Positions 1 to 11,488 are shown, counted from the stretch's first letter. The stretch is DNA of 64,000 nucleotides from Cyclaneusma minus (GCA_037179335.1 JAKZHN010000024.1:124001-188000), one strand, 5' to 3'. Made by a program: numbers and translations. The notes: generated by a model from the letters alone, not told the origin.

Positions 1-676
1 TTTCATGTCCCTCGCCAGCACCACACGCGTTACAGCCCTCATAGTCATCCTTCCGCTTGCGACCTACGTGGTGCGCAAGAATCGTGAGAAGGCTGCCCGC
101 CGTACTGGCATAGTCCATGTCATCCAAAACACTGGCTCTGACAAATTTGATCTCAGCCTCATCCGTTTCTCGATTTTCTGCGAGATTGTCGGCTATGTCG
201 GCTATTCAACTGTCCGAATTCCCCATCTCTTCGTGGTTTCAGGGGTGATTGCCAGCTTTGGGGGCATTGGATCCCCGACATTGCAAAGTGCTCTGACGAA
301 ACATGTGCCGCATGGACGAACAGGACAGTTGCTTGGTGCCACAGGCTTGCTGCATGCGCTGGCGAGAATCGTGTGTCCGATGTTGTCAAACTTGGTCTAT
401 TCGCAGACGGTGGGAACGTTTCCCCAGACTGTGTTCATTGTGCTGGCGACTCTGTTTGCACTAGCGTTTGGGTTCAGCTGGTTTGTTAGGCCGTATGGTA
501 TGTGACTCTCCATGAGTGATAGAATGGTCAAAGACGAGCCTCACTGACATTTTCATGTAGTATATCTCCAAGACGAACCTATCGCTGGTAGGTGTTTTGA
601 AGAGGAAGATGAGGGTGCACGTCGGCCTGGAGTGACGGCTGGTGGACGAACGGATGAAGAAATTGTTGCCGCCTAA
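1..676 (+). CDS. MFS transporter, C-terminal part (5' end outside window)
   Basis: This is the 3' end of a major facilitator superfamily membrane transporter. The open frame runs off the left edge, so the N-terminal half is missing. The visible part has hydrophobic segments typical of the last transmembrane helices, for example around positions 170-240, 330-390 and 430-490. A phase-1 intron fits at 498-560 (GTATGT donor, TAG acceptor). Splicing it replaces an early stop at 503 with a 38-residue acidic cytoplasmic tail that begins VYLQDEP and ends at 676. The substrate cannot be told from this fragment. I am confident of the family and fairly confident of the last intron. Confidence 0.75.
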
Positions 677-1038
677 ACAGATCCGAGCTGGACGGGCATA
701 CTGACGCCGGAGAGTCCAGCCCCGACCACGGCTCCGGTTCCAGCAACGTCGTCGGTTCCGCTGGTCAATTTGTCGAAGAGGACGCGGGTGCTTTGAGTGG
801 AAGTGGTGAATAGGGTATTGAGGGAGAGATGGGTGGAGCGAGAGCGAGAGAGGAGGGTGTGATAGGCGAGGGAGGCGGAAAAGAGTGAGAGGGTGGCGTC
901 TCTGCTTCTGGAACAGATCTGCCATCGCGGCAACATACTTCAAGCCAAGACCTCCACTCGTCAGCTTTCTGCGACTCCACGCTCCCTCTCCTAGTCTGCC
1001 CTGACGACAAGAAAAGACCCGAGACGAAGCCGGGCACC
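677..1038. other. intergenic, no gene seen
   Basis: This stretch lies between the MFS 3' end and the next small gene. The opposite-strand open frames are purine- or pyrimidine-rich shadows without recognisable content. It probably holds the terminator of one gene and the promoter of the next. Confidence 0.4.
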
Positions 1039-1523
1039 ATGAAGACGTTGAAGGAGAAGGTCAGCACCCTTTTCGGCAAGAAGAAGGAGGAAGAAGAAGA
1101 AGAAGAAGAAGAAGAGGCCCTCCGCCACGGCGCCGGCGTAAGTGTCTTCCGCTTGCCCCTCCCCCTTTTCTCAACTTCGCTCTCTCACCTTCACCCCCTT
1201 TCACACCTCTCAACTTCACGCATTTGCTAACATGCCACTCTCAGCTCGGTCGCACGCCCCAACTTCGAGATTCGCCAGGACCAAGCCGGCACGGAAACAT
1301 ATGCTCCGATCGGCCTTCACCTGCTGCTACACGCTTCCCAGCTCGAAATGGCGCCAGCTGGCGGTCTGAATGGGAGGCGTACGCTTCGAGGGCGGATGCT
1401 GAGGCTGGCATGGGGAACCATGAAGGTGATGCGAGGCAGCGATGGCAAATGGCACTTTGTGCGGTCTCAGCGGATGCTGAGGCCATCCATGGTCCCTTCT
1501 GGTCTTGGCGACATCGGGCTTGA
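1039..1523 (+). CDS. small hypothetical protein with poly-Glu tract
   Basis: I do not recognise this gene. The ATG at 1039 has a good context (CACC before it). Exon 1 (1039-1137) codes for a basic start, MKTLKEKVSTLFGKKK, followed by a run of ten Glu encoded by a GAA/GAG repeat. A GTAAGT donor at 1138 and a CAG acceptor ending at 1244 join it in phase 0 to exon 2 (1245-1523), giving about 125 residues. The downstream part is Arg/Ala-rich with no domain I can name. The repeat and the lack of conserved motifs mean it could be a lineage-specific protein or a spurious model. Confidence 0.4.
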
Positions 1524-2189
1524 GGACGTTCCTGTCCTTTTGAGAAACCCGCGCCCCCTTGTACTATACCTTGGTGGAAAGCATGGACATGGTAGCAATG
1601 TAACACTTTTCTGCCCGCTCCGAACATGCCTTTTCTGTGACATGTGACTTCCCAGACACCCCGGAGAGGCAGGACGTATAGATCATGGGTGAGGCGTGAT
1701 TCTTTACTAGTGTCGCCGGTGTACTAGAATTGCGGAAGCTACAGATCATCTGGTCGAGTTGTAGCAGTGCTGGACTCAGTGTGAGGGAAACTGAAATCTT
1801 AGAAACTAAAAAAAAAATAGTTTAGTTTTAAGTTAATTTTGTAAAATTTAGTTTCAGGCATCAATCACGTGCTCCCACCCAAAAAAATAAATGCCTAATG
1901 CAATTTAAATTCGAATTTCCCCCGACGAGGGACCGAAGCTTTGGGGAACAGGTATATTAATAACTTAGTTTTCCTCACACTGGCTGGACTCTTGAAATTT
2001 GAAAATGCTCGTTGTCCAAGTCCGTCTTCTGAAGCCAAATAGATTGGCGATCTCCAATTGGTTGCTGATAAGTGTCAGCCTCGTGCACGCCGCACGGTCT
2101 TCTCCAGTCGCGCGCCAGGTCGAATGCCGACTGGACATCGACCTTCACCTCCCACTTCCACCCCGAAATGTGAGTGTCCGCCAACGACA
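1524..2189. other. intergenic, AT-rich block
   Basis: No gene is supported. Positions 1800-1920 are AT-rich and contain a short inverted repeat (gaaactaaa at 1802-1810 and its complement at 1847-1855). The rest probably serves as promoter and 5' leader of the regulator that starts at 2190. Confidence 0.4.
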
Positions 2190-4378
2190 ATGGATTATTC
2201 CACCGGGCCTATGGCTGGCTGGAGTCCAGACGATGCGCCTTCAACTCCACCGACCACAGCGACCGGAGTCGCAACCGCGGCCGGCCAAGTTGACTGCGAC
2301 AGCGCGGAAGCTCTGGAGTCGAATCTCCGGCGCCTACTGGACAACAATGCCCAGTACCTGATCCCGGAACACCTGTCAGCCGTCTTCAGTATCGGCCTTG
2401 GAGCGCAGTTCGAGACCACCGTAATTGAGAGGCACGGGCGCGACGATGGCGAGGAGAATGACGACGATGTCGAGCAGCCGCGCAAGAAGGGCGGGCCATG
2501 GCCGAGAACTACCTTCGATCGCATGGTGGTTGCGCATGAGGCTGTCCAGAATCAGCCGCAGGAAAAGCCCGTCATCCAGAGAGCTGTTGCGCGCGCCTTG
2601 ATTGCCCTCATTTCGGCGACGGACGGCTTTGGATGGACCATCAGGAATACTACCAGAGCCAAGGATGGATGGAGGTTTCAGTACGCCTGCCATGATTCTC
2701 TACAGAACAAGGATCGCAAACAGAATCGAATCCGTTCCCGAAACCACAATCCTGACAGGCCTCCTATTGACGAAAGACGTGGTAAGTTGGGTATTCCGGC
2801 TGTCTAGGCTGCATGGCTAATGCTCTTGCAGGTGCCCTAAAGACATTCGATTGTCGGGGGAGCATTGCGATCAAGTTCAATGAGAGGTTGCAAAGGATTT
2901 TCGTTACCTATGGTCATTCGCCGATTCATCGAACCGTGTCGTCCAGAAAGGAGAAGATGCTTCAGTCCACCTACGTCCAGAAAGGCCTCAAGCGCCAGAG
3001 GCAAGACTCGGAGGAATTCCAGAACATCTGGTACAATTCTCCACGTACTCGGCAATCACCGCCTCAAGGGTCTACACCAAATGCCGCCGACAGAAGATCC
3101 TCGGGTCCTATTTTCAATCCTCTCGACAATCGACCGGGCGACGGAGAGACATCAGATACGGATGCTGAGGGCGAAGATGAACCCCGCGGCTTCTCGACTC
3201 AGACTGACTTACCCACCGACCTTCCAGAACCAACAGAAGAGCAGCAGAATCGAGCTTTCGCGATGTTGGAAGCAAATGATATCGATCAATCGACCCTGAC
3301 AGAAACACAGCTCCGAATATTCCAGCTACAGCCCAAAGACGTACAAGTTGAAAGCATACGTGTTCTTCAGATCTATCCGGCGGATCAGGTGGCCATACAA
3401 CTTAAAACGCCATCGACAAGACGCCCCCGGGGACGACCCCGAACAGTTCGAGCTGCGTCTCCCCCAGACGAAGATGACGTGTACCCTGTCCGAAACCACA
3501 CGTCGGAGGATCCTGAGCAGCTGGTGGTGGAGGAGCAAACTGACCAGAGACAGAATTCTCCTGAGCCTGGTAATGCTATTGAGCAAGCTCAAAGGAACAT
3601 TTATGCGTCTTACGCCCAACAGTATGAAAATTCGGCACAAGGCAATGTAGATGGGCAGACGAGTGCATATCCAGAGCCCCCGAGTCCTCCAAGAGATGCG
3701 ACTCCGGCCGAAGCGTCGACCCTACAGTGGCAGAGGCCACAATCGCAGAGTGCATCTCCACAAACTTCAGGTGCTCCGAAGGTCAAGAGGACTAGATCCA
3801 GAGCAGGCTGCTTGGCTTGCAAAGCAAAGCGGATGAGGGCAAGTTTGTCTAACTTATCTACCTATCTATTTCCACTCCGCACTATCTCTGCCAGCGACTA
3901 ACAAGTGAGCTAGTGCACCCAAGAGCAGCCTGCCTGCGTCGCCTGCGTCAAACGCAAAACAACCTGCGAATACCCAGCCTGGAACGCCGACCGACGACTC
4001 AAAGCTTCAAAACAGCTTCCTGAGGTCGCAGCAACAGCCACTGGAAATGGAGCACAAGCATCACCATCGCCTCAAACCCCGCAACCGTTCGACCCATCGC
4101 TCGCTCGGGCAGCTCTTCAAGCCGTGCAGCAACAGGCTGTTCAGCAGGGTATTCGGCAACAAGCCGTACAGCACAGCCAGAACGGACAGTCGGTGTATGC
4201 TCATGAGAGCCAGAATACTCCAACTCCCCGTAATGCAGCGTCGGTTAGTTCGAGGATTGCTTACACGCCGCAGCATGCGGCGGCGGCGGCTATGGGGTTG
4301 AGCGTTGCGGAGGATGGGGGTCAGGACCATGATATGCACTTGATGACTCTTTTGAGAGCTTCTTTGCAGGATGGTTGA
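2190..4378 (+). CDS. transcription factor with AT-hook and C-terminal Zn2Cys6 cluster
   Basis: This is a predicted nuclear DNA-binding regulator of 687 residues in three exons (2190-2781, 2832-3838, 3914-4378). The Zn2Cys6 cluster is complete only after splicing: C524-x2-C527-x6-C534-x6-C541-x2-C544-x6-C551. The intron falls between the second and third cysteines and has a GC donor (GCAAGT at 3839) with a TAG acceptor at 3913. An AT-hook core (RPRGRPR, residues 395-401) lies upstream. Residues about 145-230 carry a Cys/Cys/His/His arrangement (C167, C205, H226, H230) that resembles WRKY/GCM1/FLYWCH-like zinc folds; this is inference. The Zn2Cys6 domain sits near the C-terminus, whereas most family members carry it at the N-terminus. 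The tail is Gln/Ala-rich. An in-frame ATG at 2058 would add 44 residues; 2190 is preferred because conserved-looking sequence begins there. Confidence 0.82.
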
Positions 4379-5250
4379 GGGTTCTGGCCGCGTGATATCT
4401 TTCAATGGAAGAATCTGTGTCTTTGAAGGGAGAGAGTGGTGATGTTATACCCCGGTTTGGTTCTTTCGGCGGTTCATCTGGCGAGAAATGGACAAAACCG
4501 TATACTATACGGAGGAGGGCTTGTATTGGCGCGGCGAACTACATACCCACCGCTGGCGCACTTACAGCTACCAATAGGTACGTCGGCATAGCGACGGCTT
4601 TCAGCTTCAAATTTTCTTGCCGCAACGTATGTTGATGACTCGTGCCGCTAGGGGCCTGTGAGGTCGAGGATCATAGTGGAGAACGTTTGCGCAAGTCCGT
4701 GACTGGAAGGGGTACAAAAGCTCTGTGTACCCCTGGGCTTTATCACTAGTGCGGAGCATATGAGTATTGAATGGGAATTCATAGGTCACGAGAGCTTCCA
4801 CTTGACTAAAGGAAAGGGTGGCTGAAATACAGTTGTGCCGGCGAACATTTAAGGCCCCGAGCGTTTCACTGGTGACCCTTCAATCGATGTGTGATACGTG
4901 TATTCTGTCTGCCAATGTGGACATGGCTTAGATACCTCTTTTTAGTTTTTATTGCGCCGCTGGCGCTTTGATAATAGCTCCAGACCGGATTCATCTTTTT
5001 GCTTCAGCGCCGGGAGAAGCCAATAAACCTCTCCCATACTGGCACAGCTGTAGAGTCATTCAATTCCTATCATTTCAAGTACCCCCAGCCTAAGGTAACA
5101 TGATCGCACCTTGCCCTCACCACACTCGCCCTCGCCATGTCCGTCCCCCTCGCCAAGTCCGCCCCCTCGCCATACCATCACCACACTCCCCCATCGCCTT
5201 GTCCGCCTCTATGCTGCGCATCTTTGCACGCCAACAGCGCTTGATCAGCT
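4379..5250. other. intergenic, no gene seen
   Basis: This is the 3' flank of the regulator. Short open frames here have no recognisable content. The stretch 5111-5210 is C-rich with repeated cctcgccatg-like words. Confidence 0.4.
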
Positions 5251-5252
5251 CT

Positions 5253-5415
5253 GTTTCTGCCTGCTCCAGTTTCAGGTGAATTGCATCGCGATGGGCGACA
5301 CAATTCACCTGAAACACTTTTGCTGGAGCTCCTGTGCCTCGTATTAGTGAGAGTCCCAAAGTTGTGGTTGTTTGGTGATGAAACTGGAGCAGGCAGAAAC
5401 GTTTCAGGTGAATTG
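5253..5415. repeat. compound inverted/direct repeat module
   Basis: A 20-bp arm at 5253-5272 (gtttctgcctgctccagttt) recurs as an exact reverse complement at 5381-5400. A second 15-bp word (gtttcaggtgaattg) occurs at 5269-5283, inverted at 5301-5315 and direct again at 5401-5415. The two arms overlap or abut, so the module can fold in more than one way. No coding frame crosses it convincingly. It may be the relic of a small inverted-repeat element. Confidence 0.7.
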
Positions 5416-6951
5416 TATCGCCCATGCGATAGGCAGGAGCCCCAATACCGTTGTGGGTCCTTGATGTTGCTCGAAGCGAGTGTCATGAGGCCGTCTGGGT
5501 GTGGCTAAACAGTTTTTCCCAGGCTCGAACCTTTTGCAATTCGTTTGCGGCCTTCGTTTTCCACTATTCTGGTGAGTGGACTCTCAAACGATTCTCGGGC
5601 GAGGTAAGGGTTTCATACCGAATCTTATCGGATGCATTCGGGAGCGTATGGGTATGATGATTGGCGCCGAATTCGTGGAATCAGTGCTGGAATGATACGG
5701 GGTGGCCGGTGGCCGGTGGCTTGAGATGATGATGATCACCACATAGATGCATTCAGTCTGGCCGGCGCTTCATGTTGGGATGGGCAGCGGGAGCATCATG
5801 TCGCGGTTATCACCCCTCGGCAGTCACGACCCGGCCGGGTCCTTCGGAATCGGATCCTCCATTACTTGGAATACCCAATGATTTGGATATGTGTCTCTAC
5901 ATGTACGTGCATTGATGTACATGTAAACATTGAAGATTTGTGATATGCCCAGCTGCTTGGAATATTCCCAATCACATTATTCGTGCGGTTGTGCAGCACA
6001 TGATGTGCTATCTGGATTTCTCGAAGCCTCGGCACCTGGACCGTTTGGGGACAACGGTGCGACATAGGGGTGGATTTGATATGTTGACATGTGGGATTTG
6101 CCCCGATGCTGTGATTGGCATGGCTGTTTGTGGGGAAGCTGGTCGGTCGCCATAAAGACGTCACATCATCATTAGATGAAGACATGTATTGTTTCAATCT
6201 TCGTCAGGCTGGATGGTTCAAGTTGACGATACAGCTGGGAGACTCAGAATAGAAGCAGGCCTGTCTAGAGACCGTTCTGGAAACGCTGCGGACAACATGA
6301 AGCGTCTGAATCACCGAGTGGAGACATAGAAGTCCTCACGGTCCAGTCTGAAGGCTGGGCGCTCGAGTTGAGTCGTTTTGCTCACATTATTACATGACCC
6401 GAAGGGGTAAGCCTGACACGCGATATCCCAATACTGGTGATATTTCGTCGAGGTGAGCCTGTTTGCAGTATTTCTTCTTGCTTCTTCTCCTTTCGCGTGC
6501 GCTGCGAGTTTCGTGCTTTCATTCAATTCTTTCTTCAATCTCCCCCAAAGACAAAGACACAGCGCAAAAGAAGACATACATATTTGACACTTGGTGACTT
6601 GACATTGAGGCGTCTCGATTACCAGCTACAGGGGGGCGATAGCGCTGCCAAGCCACCACGCCATCCACCTATCAGACGACTGGTGCCCGTCACTGCCCGT
6701 TGCAGTCCCTGACTTAGCACGAAGCACCCATCAAGCAATCTCAAATTCCGACCATAGGTATCAACACAACCTGCCTCGCTCTCCCACAAGCCTTGCGACC
6801 AAATTCATCTCGATAAAAATAGCTTCTGATCCTGTTCTGTCTACAAGACAATTTCTTTTACCGGACTTTGTTCCGCCTGCAGCCACCATATCTCGGCCTA
6901 TCGTGTGCTGTGATCGTAGTTAGAAGCGACTGAGCTTCGAAATCCGCCACC
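5416..6951. other. intergenic and 5' leader of the DUF300 gene
   Basis: No gene is supported. The part just before 6952 is C/T-rich with CAA words, typical of a fungal transcription start and 5' leader. Confidence 0.4.
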
Positions 6952-8533
6952 ATGCCTACGTGTAACTCAACTCTAGGTGATATGCGGGGTAAGACTTTCC
7001 ATCTGTATTTGTATATTTTATTCGTTTCTAACCTGCTCTAAACAGTTGGAGATGAAGGTGCCACTGAGGAAATCCTGGTAGGGAACCTGACCTTTCACCA
7101 GCTCGGCCTCATCATTTCTGGCGTGGCTGCCATAATTGGTATTGTCGTTGCGACTCTGAACATATGGTTACATGCCTTGAACTACACAAAACCAAGTGAG
7201 CAGAAGAAGTGAGTACAGGATGCTCAAGAACTCCGGCTCTGGTCGCTAACCGCCGAGCAGCATCATACGAATCCTGTTCATGGTTCCAGTCTATTGCGTG
7301 GCTTCATGGTGTTCGTTCAAGTACACCTGGTGGACTGTCTACTTCACCGCCATTGCCGACGCATACGAAGCCATTGCCATCGCCTCGTTCTTCTCGCTCC
7401 TTACTTTCTACGTTGGACCCAATATCCACGACCAGAAAGAGTATTTCCGGACCTTGACCAACATCAAGATGTGGATTTGGCCTGTCAAGAGATACGCTAA
7501 ACTCACGGGTGGTCCGGAAAAGGGTCCTTTCAGAACCCCGAAGAGCGGTCTGACTTGGTTCAACATTGTGTGGACAGGTGTTTTCCAGTACTGCTTTGTC
7601 ATGTCTATGCTGGCTATTTTTTCAATCATCACCGAGGCGACTGACCGTTTTTGCACGTCCTCTGAAAGCCCTGCCTTCTTCCATCTTTGGGTAAGTTGTT
7701 GTAAAGTCATGCTCTGTGAACTTGTGGTTGACAATCTGCAGGACACAATCTTCAAGACTATCTCTGTGATTGTTGCAATGCTCTCCATCATTCAGACCTA
7801 TGTTCAGATGAAGGAAGATCTGTCGCAGTACAACCCTTTGCTCAAGATCGTTGCTATCAAGCTAGTCATCTTCTTGTCGTTCTGGCAGAACTTCATCCTC
7901 AACATCCTGACTTCACCGACTTTGAACGCCATCACGCCTACAAAGTACCTCGCCTACCCCGACATCCGAGTCGGAATTCCCATGATGCTTCTCTGCATCG
8001 AGATGGCCATCTTTTCCGTATTCCACCTGTTCGCATTCTCCTATAGACCTTACCGCCCTGGCCCCCACAACACCTACAAGTACCCGATCCCCAGCGGTCT
8101 CCAGACCGGCCCCCTAGTCAACGAAATCGCAGACAAGAGACTGGGAGGCTTCCTCGGCTTCAAAGCCTTCCTTGACGCCGCCAACATCATCGACATTATC
8201 AGCGGCGTAGCCCGCGGTGCGCGCTGGGTCATTGTCGGGCGCAAGACTCGCCACCAGGACAAATCGTACGGTCCCAAGACCGACGGCTCACTACACGACG
8301 TCAGCCTGGAAAACACCAACACAGAATACAGCGGTTCAAAGGCTTACGAAATGCCTCGTGTGGCCGCAACACCAGACGATCATGCGAATCTGCTTCATCA
8401 CGCAGGACCGGATCCATCTATGAGCCCGCATAGCCCGCAGAGCATGCAGAATAGCCCGGTTCAGAACCAGGGACCATATGCCGATGTAAGGACACCAGCA
8501 CACCAGGCTTTGTGGGGAGATAATAATAAATAA
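6952..8533 (+). CDS. DUF300 / TMEM184 / organic solute transporter alpha-like membrane protein
   Basis: This is a polytopic membrane protein of the TMEM184/Ost-alpha (DUF300) family, 473 residues. Family members sit in endomembranes or the vacuole in fungi, and their transport role is not settled. Exons are 6952-6988, 7046-7208, 7261-7690 and 7742-8533. The start MPTCNSTLG has a good context (CACC). Transmembrane segments are visible around residues 32-52, 68-88, 100-120, 165-190 and 255-300. Family-like words include WWTVYF, ADAYEAIAI and FLSFWQ. The third intron (7691-7741, 51 nt) has no stop and keeps frame, so the unspliced reading inserts 17 residues. GTAAGT and CAG ends and the match to family spacing favour splicing. 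The C-terminal 110 residues are polar. Confidence 0.88.
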
Positions 8534-9269
8534 ACAGGGATGGTGGGATCAATATGCTATTGATGAGCCAGACTTGGGCGAGGCGGGGCAACAGAGGACT
8601 CGGCACTCTCGCAATATCGTATGAATCTCGTGTCTGTAAGGATGGGAACGGATGGAGTTTTGGATTTTGAAGCATTTTGGATAGGGGTTTGGATGTAAAT
8701 TCCGGACATGGTATGGTTCAGAGGGTGGATGGCAGGTCTCTGGAGAGGCTGTGACTGACAGCGATTATCTGTTGAACCTGAGTATATGGAATTGGAACGA
8801 TTCAACGCGGAAACGATGATGTGCTAACAAAATCCCCTGTCGCCCCCCAGAAAAATGTGGAAAGTAAAAAGGAGAAATATATTACAACAGAATAATTTGC
8901 ACGTGATTACCTCGCTCGGAAGTCTCTTATCTCCGAGTCGCTTTGCCGACAGAGCTCCTACGCGATAACGCGTTTCCCAACTCTACAGCATCGTCGACCA
9001 TCTGTCAAGGATGATGGCGCTTAACAACATGACTGGCTGTATATGAGCTCCTGTTCCCCTTATTCCGCTTTACCATTCTCGCGACGACCAGCTGCAGTCA
9101 ATTGGAGCTAATTGGCACCAACTACAAGCCCCGTTCCCACCGCTCCCAAGCCTCACACCACCCTCGACAGCCACCCTCGTTCCCCCTTTCCCTACCATTC
9201 ATCCCGGCCATCCCATTGCCAATCCGTTTCTCTTACCTCCACCCTCCACCCGCCTCCACACCTTCGAAA
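8534..9269. other. intergenic, no gene seen
   Basis: This holds the 3' end of the DUF300 gene and the promoter of the 2EXR gene. The last 150 bases before 9270 are strongly C-rich, as often seen just upstream of fungal start codons. Confidence 0.4.
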
Positions 9270-10379
9270 ATGTCCACCACCTTCCTCTCCCTCCCCCGCG
9301 AAATCCGCGACATCATCTACGCCCTCCTCCTCCTCTCCCCCTCCAGCTACATCGCCCCCTGGCTCGTCGCCGACTGGGTCAAAGGCCCCGCCCTCCGCCG
9401 CACCACCTCCACCCACCTCGCCTCCGCCCAGCACCACGCCTTTTCCTCCACCGTTCCCCTTTCCTCCCCCGCATCCCTCGAACAGCGCGGCTCCGAGCTC
9501 GTCGAGCGCCGTCGCCGGCGTTCGCGTCTCCTAAGCACAAACACCAGTGGCAGCAAGGCAGCAAAAGGCAAAGGCATCGTAGTAATCAGCTGCTCAGAGA
9601 CCAACTGCGGTGTGCTGCAGGGCTATTATTATTTCGGCGGCGCGCAGGGAAACGAGCAGGCGTTGGGTGTTAACGGACGCTGTGTATTCGGCAGCGCCTC
9701 CGCATGCGCTGCCTCCTCAAAGCAGCATCACAACAAGATCTTGGATGCATGGATTTCGCTCAGCTTGTTGAGGACGTGCAGACAAGTCTATGACGAAGCG
9801 AGCGAGCTGTTTTGGCGCAGAAGTGTGTTTAGTTTTGAGGGAAGCAGGAATGTGGTGAGCGTGCTGAAGGCGATGGGGCAGCCTGCCAGCCGGAGGGTGG
9901 AGAGGGTGCAGGTTGCAGTTATGCCGGGCGAAGTGGGCGAGGTGGGAAAGGCGCTGAAGATGTTGGGGAGTAGGAGGCGGAAGGGGCAGTTGAGGGAAGT
10001 GGGGATTTTGGTGAGGCGGGTGGAGGAATTGGTTGATTTGAGGGGCTTGGCGGCGAAGGTGCCGAGTTTGGAGGCGAGGGGGTGGTTTGATGAGTTTTTG
10101 GCGTGCTTGAGGGAGGCGGGAGAGGGGTTGGTGGGGGCGGGGACTGGGAACGGGGAGGAGGGGGTGGACAAAGTGATGAGGTGTTGGGTTAAGGGGCCGA
10201 GTGGGAGTCTGGGGATGCGGAGGGCGGATTTTAGGGGGGAGTTGGAGGAGACGCTGGAGGAGATGCATAAGGCGTGGGGGGGTAGACTGGAGGTTAATGG
10301 AGAGGTTGTGTGGAGAAATTATGTGAGGGTAAGGGAGGAAGTCCCGGAGATTGAAAAGAATGCTTTGCAAAGGCAGTAA
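9270..10379 (+). CDS. 2EXR domain protein
   Basis: This single-exon gene codes for 369 residues. The N-terminus (FLSLPREIRDIIYALLLLSPSSY) matches the 2EXR/F-box-like motif abundant in filamentous ascomycetes, in which a Leu-Pro-x-Glu-[IV]-R-xx-[IV]-[IY] word opens a short helical domain. The second typical block, LLRTCRQVYDEASELFW, is at about residues 169-185. The molecular function of the family is unknown. The in-frame ATG at 9102 would add 56 Pro/Ser-rich residues; 9270 is preferred because the domain begins there. Codon use shifts from C-rich third positions early to G/T-rich ones after about 9800, within one open frame. Confidence 0.8.
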   Translation: MSTTFLSLPREIRDIIYALLLLSPSSYIAPWLVADWVKGPALRRTTSTHLASAQHHAFSSTVPLSSPASLEQRGSELVERRRRRSRLLSTNTSGSKAAKGKGIVVISCSETNCGVLQGYYYFGGAQGNEQALGVNGRCVFGSASACAASSKQHHNKILDAWISLSLLRTCRQVYDEASELFWRRSVFSFEGSRNVVSVLKAMGQPASRRVERVQVAVMPGEVGEVGKALKMLGSRRRKGQLREVGILVRRVEELVDLRGLAAKVPSLEARGWFDEFLACLREAGEGLVGAGTGNGEEGVDKVMRCWVKGPSGSLGMRRADFRGELEETLEEMHKAWGGRLEVNGEVVWRNYVRVREEVPEIEKNALQRQ

Positions 10380-10628
10380 AGCAACTATGGACTTGAACAT
10401 GAACGATAGAGATCAGGGATCTTTGAGTATGGATTATGAGGAGTTCGGTCGGCTGTATATGGTGGTTTTACGTATACACCAAGTTATCATACATTCTAGT
10501 CAGTGTGTTCATCGCCCCTCAAGCTCTCACTTTCAAGTCTATCGTCCCCGACCCTAGGTTCTACTCCTTCATCGTCTGAGAAGATTCAGGATGGATTGGA
10601 CCAAGCTCTGTGTCTTCTCGAGTCTCTA

Positions 10629-10839
10629 CAATCAGGTGGAAAGAGTCTGAACCCCCACTTTAGTAATTGGGAATATCCCCGGTGCTAACGAATATCCCAG
10701 AGATTAGAGATACTCCCGGAAATTAAGAACATACCTAAGGACCAGGAATATCGTTGATCATCAGAAATTTTGCTTCGGGTTCTGACCACTGCCACATGTT
10801 GGTTTCAGAAAGGGGGTGCATAATTTTTTCGCCCCATTG
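10629..10839. mobile_element. TA-flanked MITE, 211 bp, diverged
   Basis: The element is bounded by TA at 10627-10628 and 10840-10841. Its ends are imperfect inverted repeats starting CAAT and sharing an ACCCCC block. The interior is a degenerate 19-bp tandem repeat of the type agtaattgggaatatcccc. It belongs to the same family as the copies near 46.7, 60.5 and 61.4 kb. The TA duplication and CA(G/A)T ends are typical of Tc1/mariner-type non-autonomous elements. It codes for nothing. Confidence 0.7.
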
Positions 10840-10841
10840 TA

Positions 10842-11488
10842 AAGTGGCATACATCGCACAACTGCAGGGGCCACGGGGAGTCAAGGTGTTACCCATTCTC
10901 ACTTTCCCTTCACCTTCCGTCCTCCTTTGTCTTTGATGATTGACATTTGCCAAGCTTCATCATAACAATAGCGCTATTCACTCCACGAATATGACGAGCA
11001 GCTGAAATGGGTTTTCTGAATCATGTTCGATTGCTCGAAGCTTCGTCCTCAAGCCAGCTTAACAAATCAGACGAACAAGTCGTCCAAGGCAGCCAACCTT
11101 CCGAAGCCTTCCTAGGCAAAACGCCGTTAAAGTATTTACGACTCAAAGCGCAGCGCATATCTTCGTACCGCCGGCGACTAGCTAATTACATCCATCGTCA
11201 TACAAGCTCAATGCAATTTCGCAATTCTCCCAATGCCCTTTGATATTAGTGCAATGCAAATGCAGCCCTAGCGCATCCGAGAAAAAACACTCAGACTCCT
11301 TTGAACCCCAGCCAGCCCCGCAAGAAAGGAACATCCGAAACAAGGGGTATAAGTTGTTCCGACCACTGCGGTTCCCAGTGGTTCTTTTACTTCGCGTTTT
11401 TCGTTTAGCGCCGTGTCGGTCGTAAAGTTGGAAATAGGTCGTCAGAAGAAGAGTCAAGAAATCAATCCGAAACCTAGAAATTTGATAT
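10842..11488. other. intergenic, no gene seen
   Basis: This lies between the MITE and the 3' end of the CFEM gene. I see no supported coding region. Confidence 0.4.

Noticed and set aside
461..943. Minus-strand open frames under the MFS 3' end and leader
   Set aside because: They overlap the spliced end of the MFS gene in antisense and consist of Arg/Ser/Pro-rich shadow sequence.
1802..1855. AT-rich inverted repeat as a terminator or MITE
   Set aside because: Only 9-bp arms with a homopolymer between; no target duplication and no second copy seen.
9717..10400. 227-residue minus-strand frame
   Set aside because: Antisense shadow of the G-rich second half of the 2EXR gene; rich in Pro, His and Leu as expected for such a shadow.
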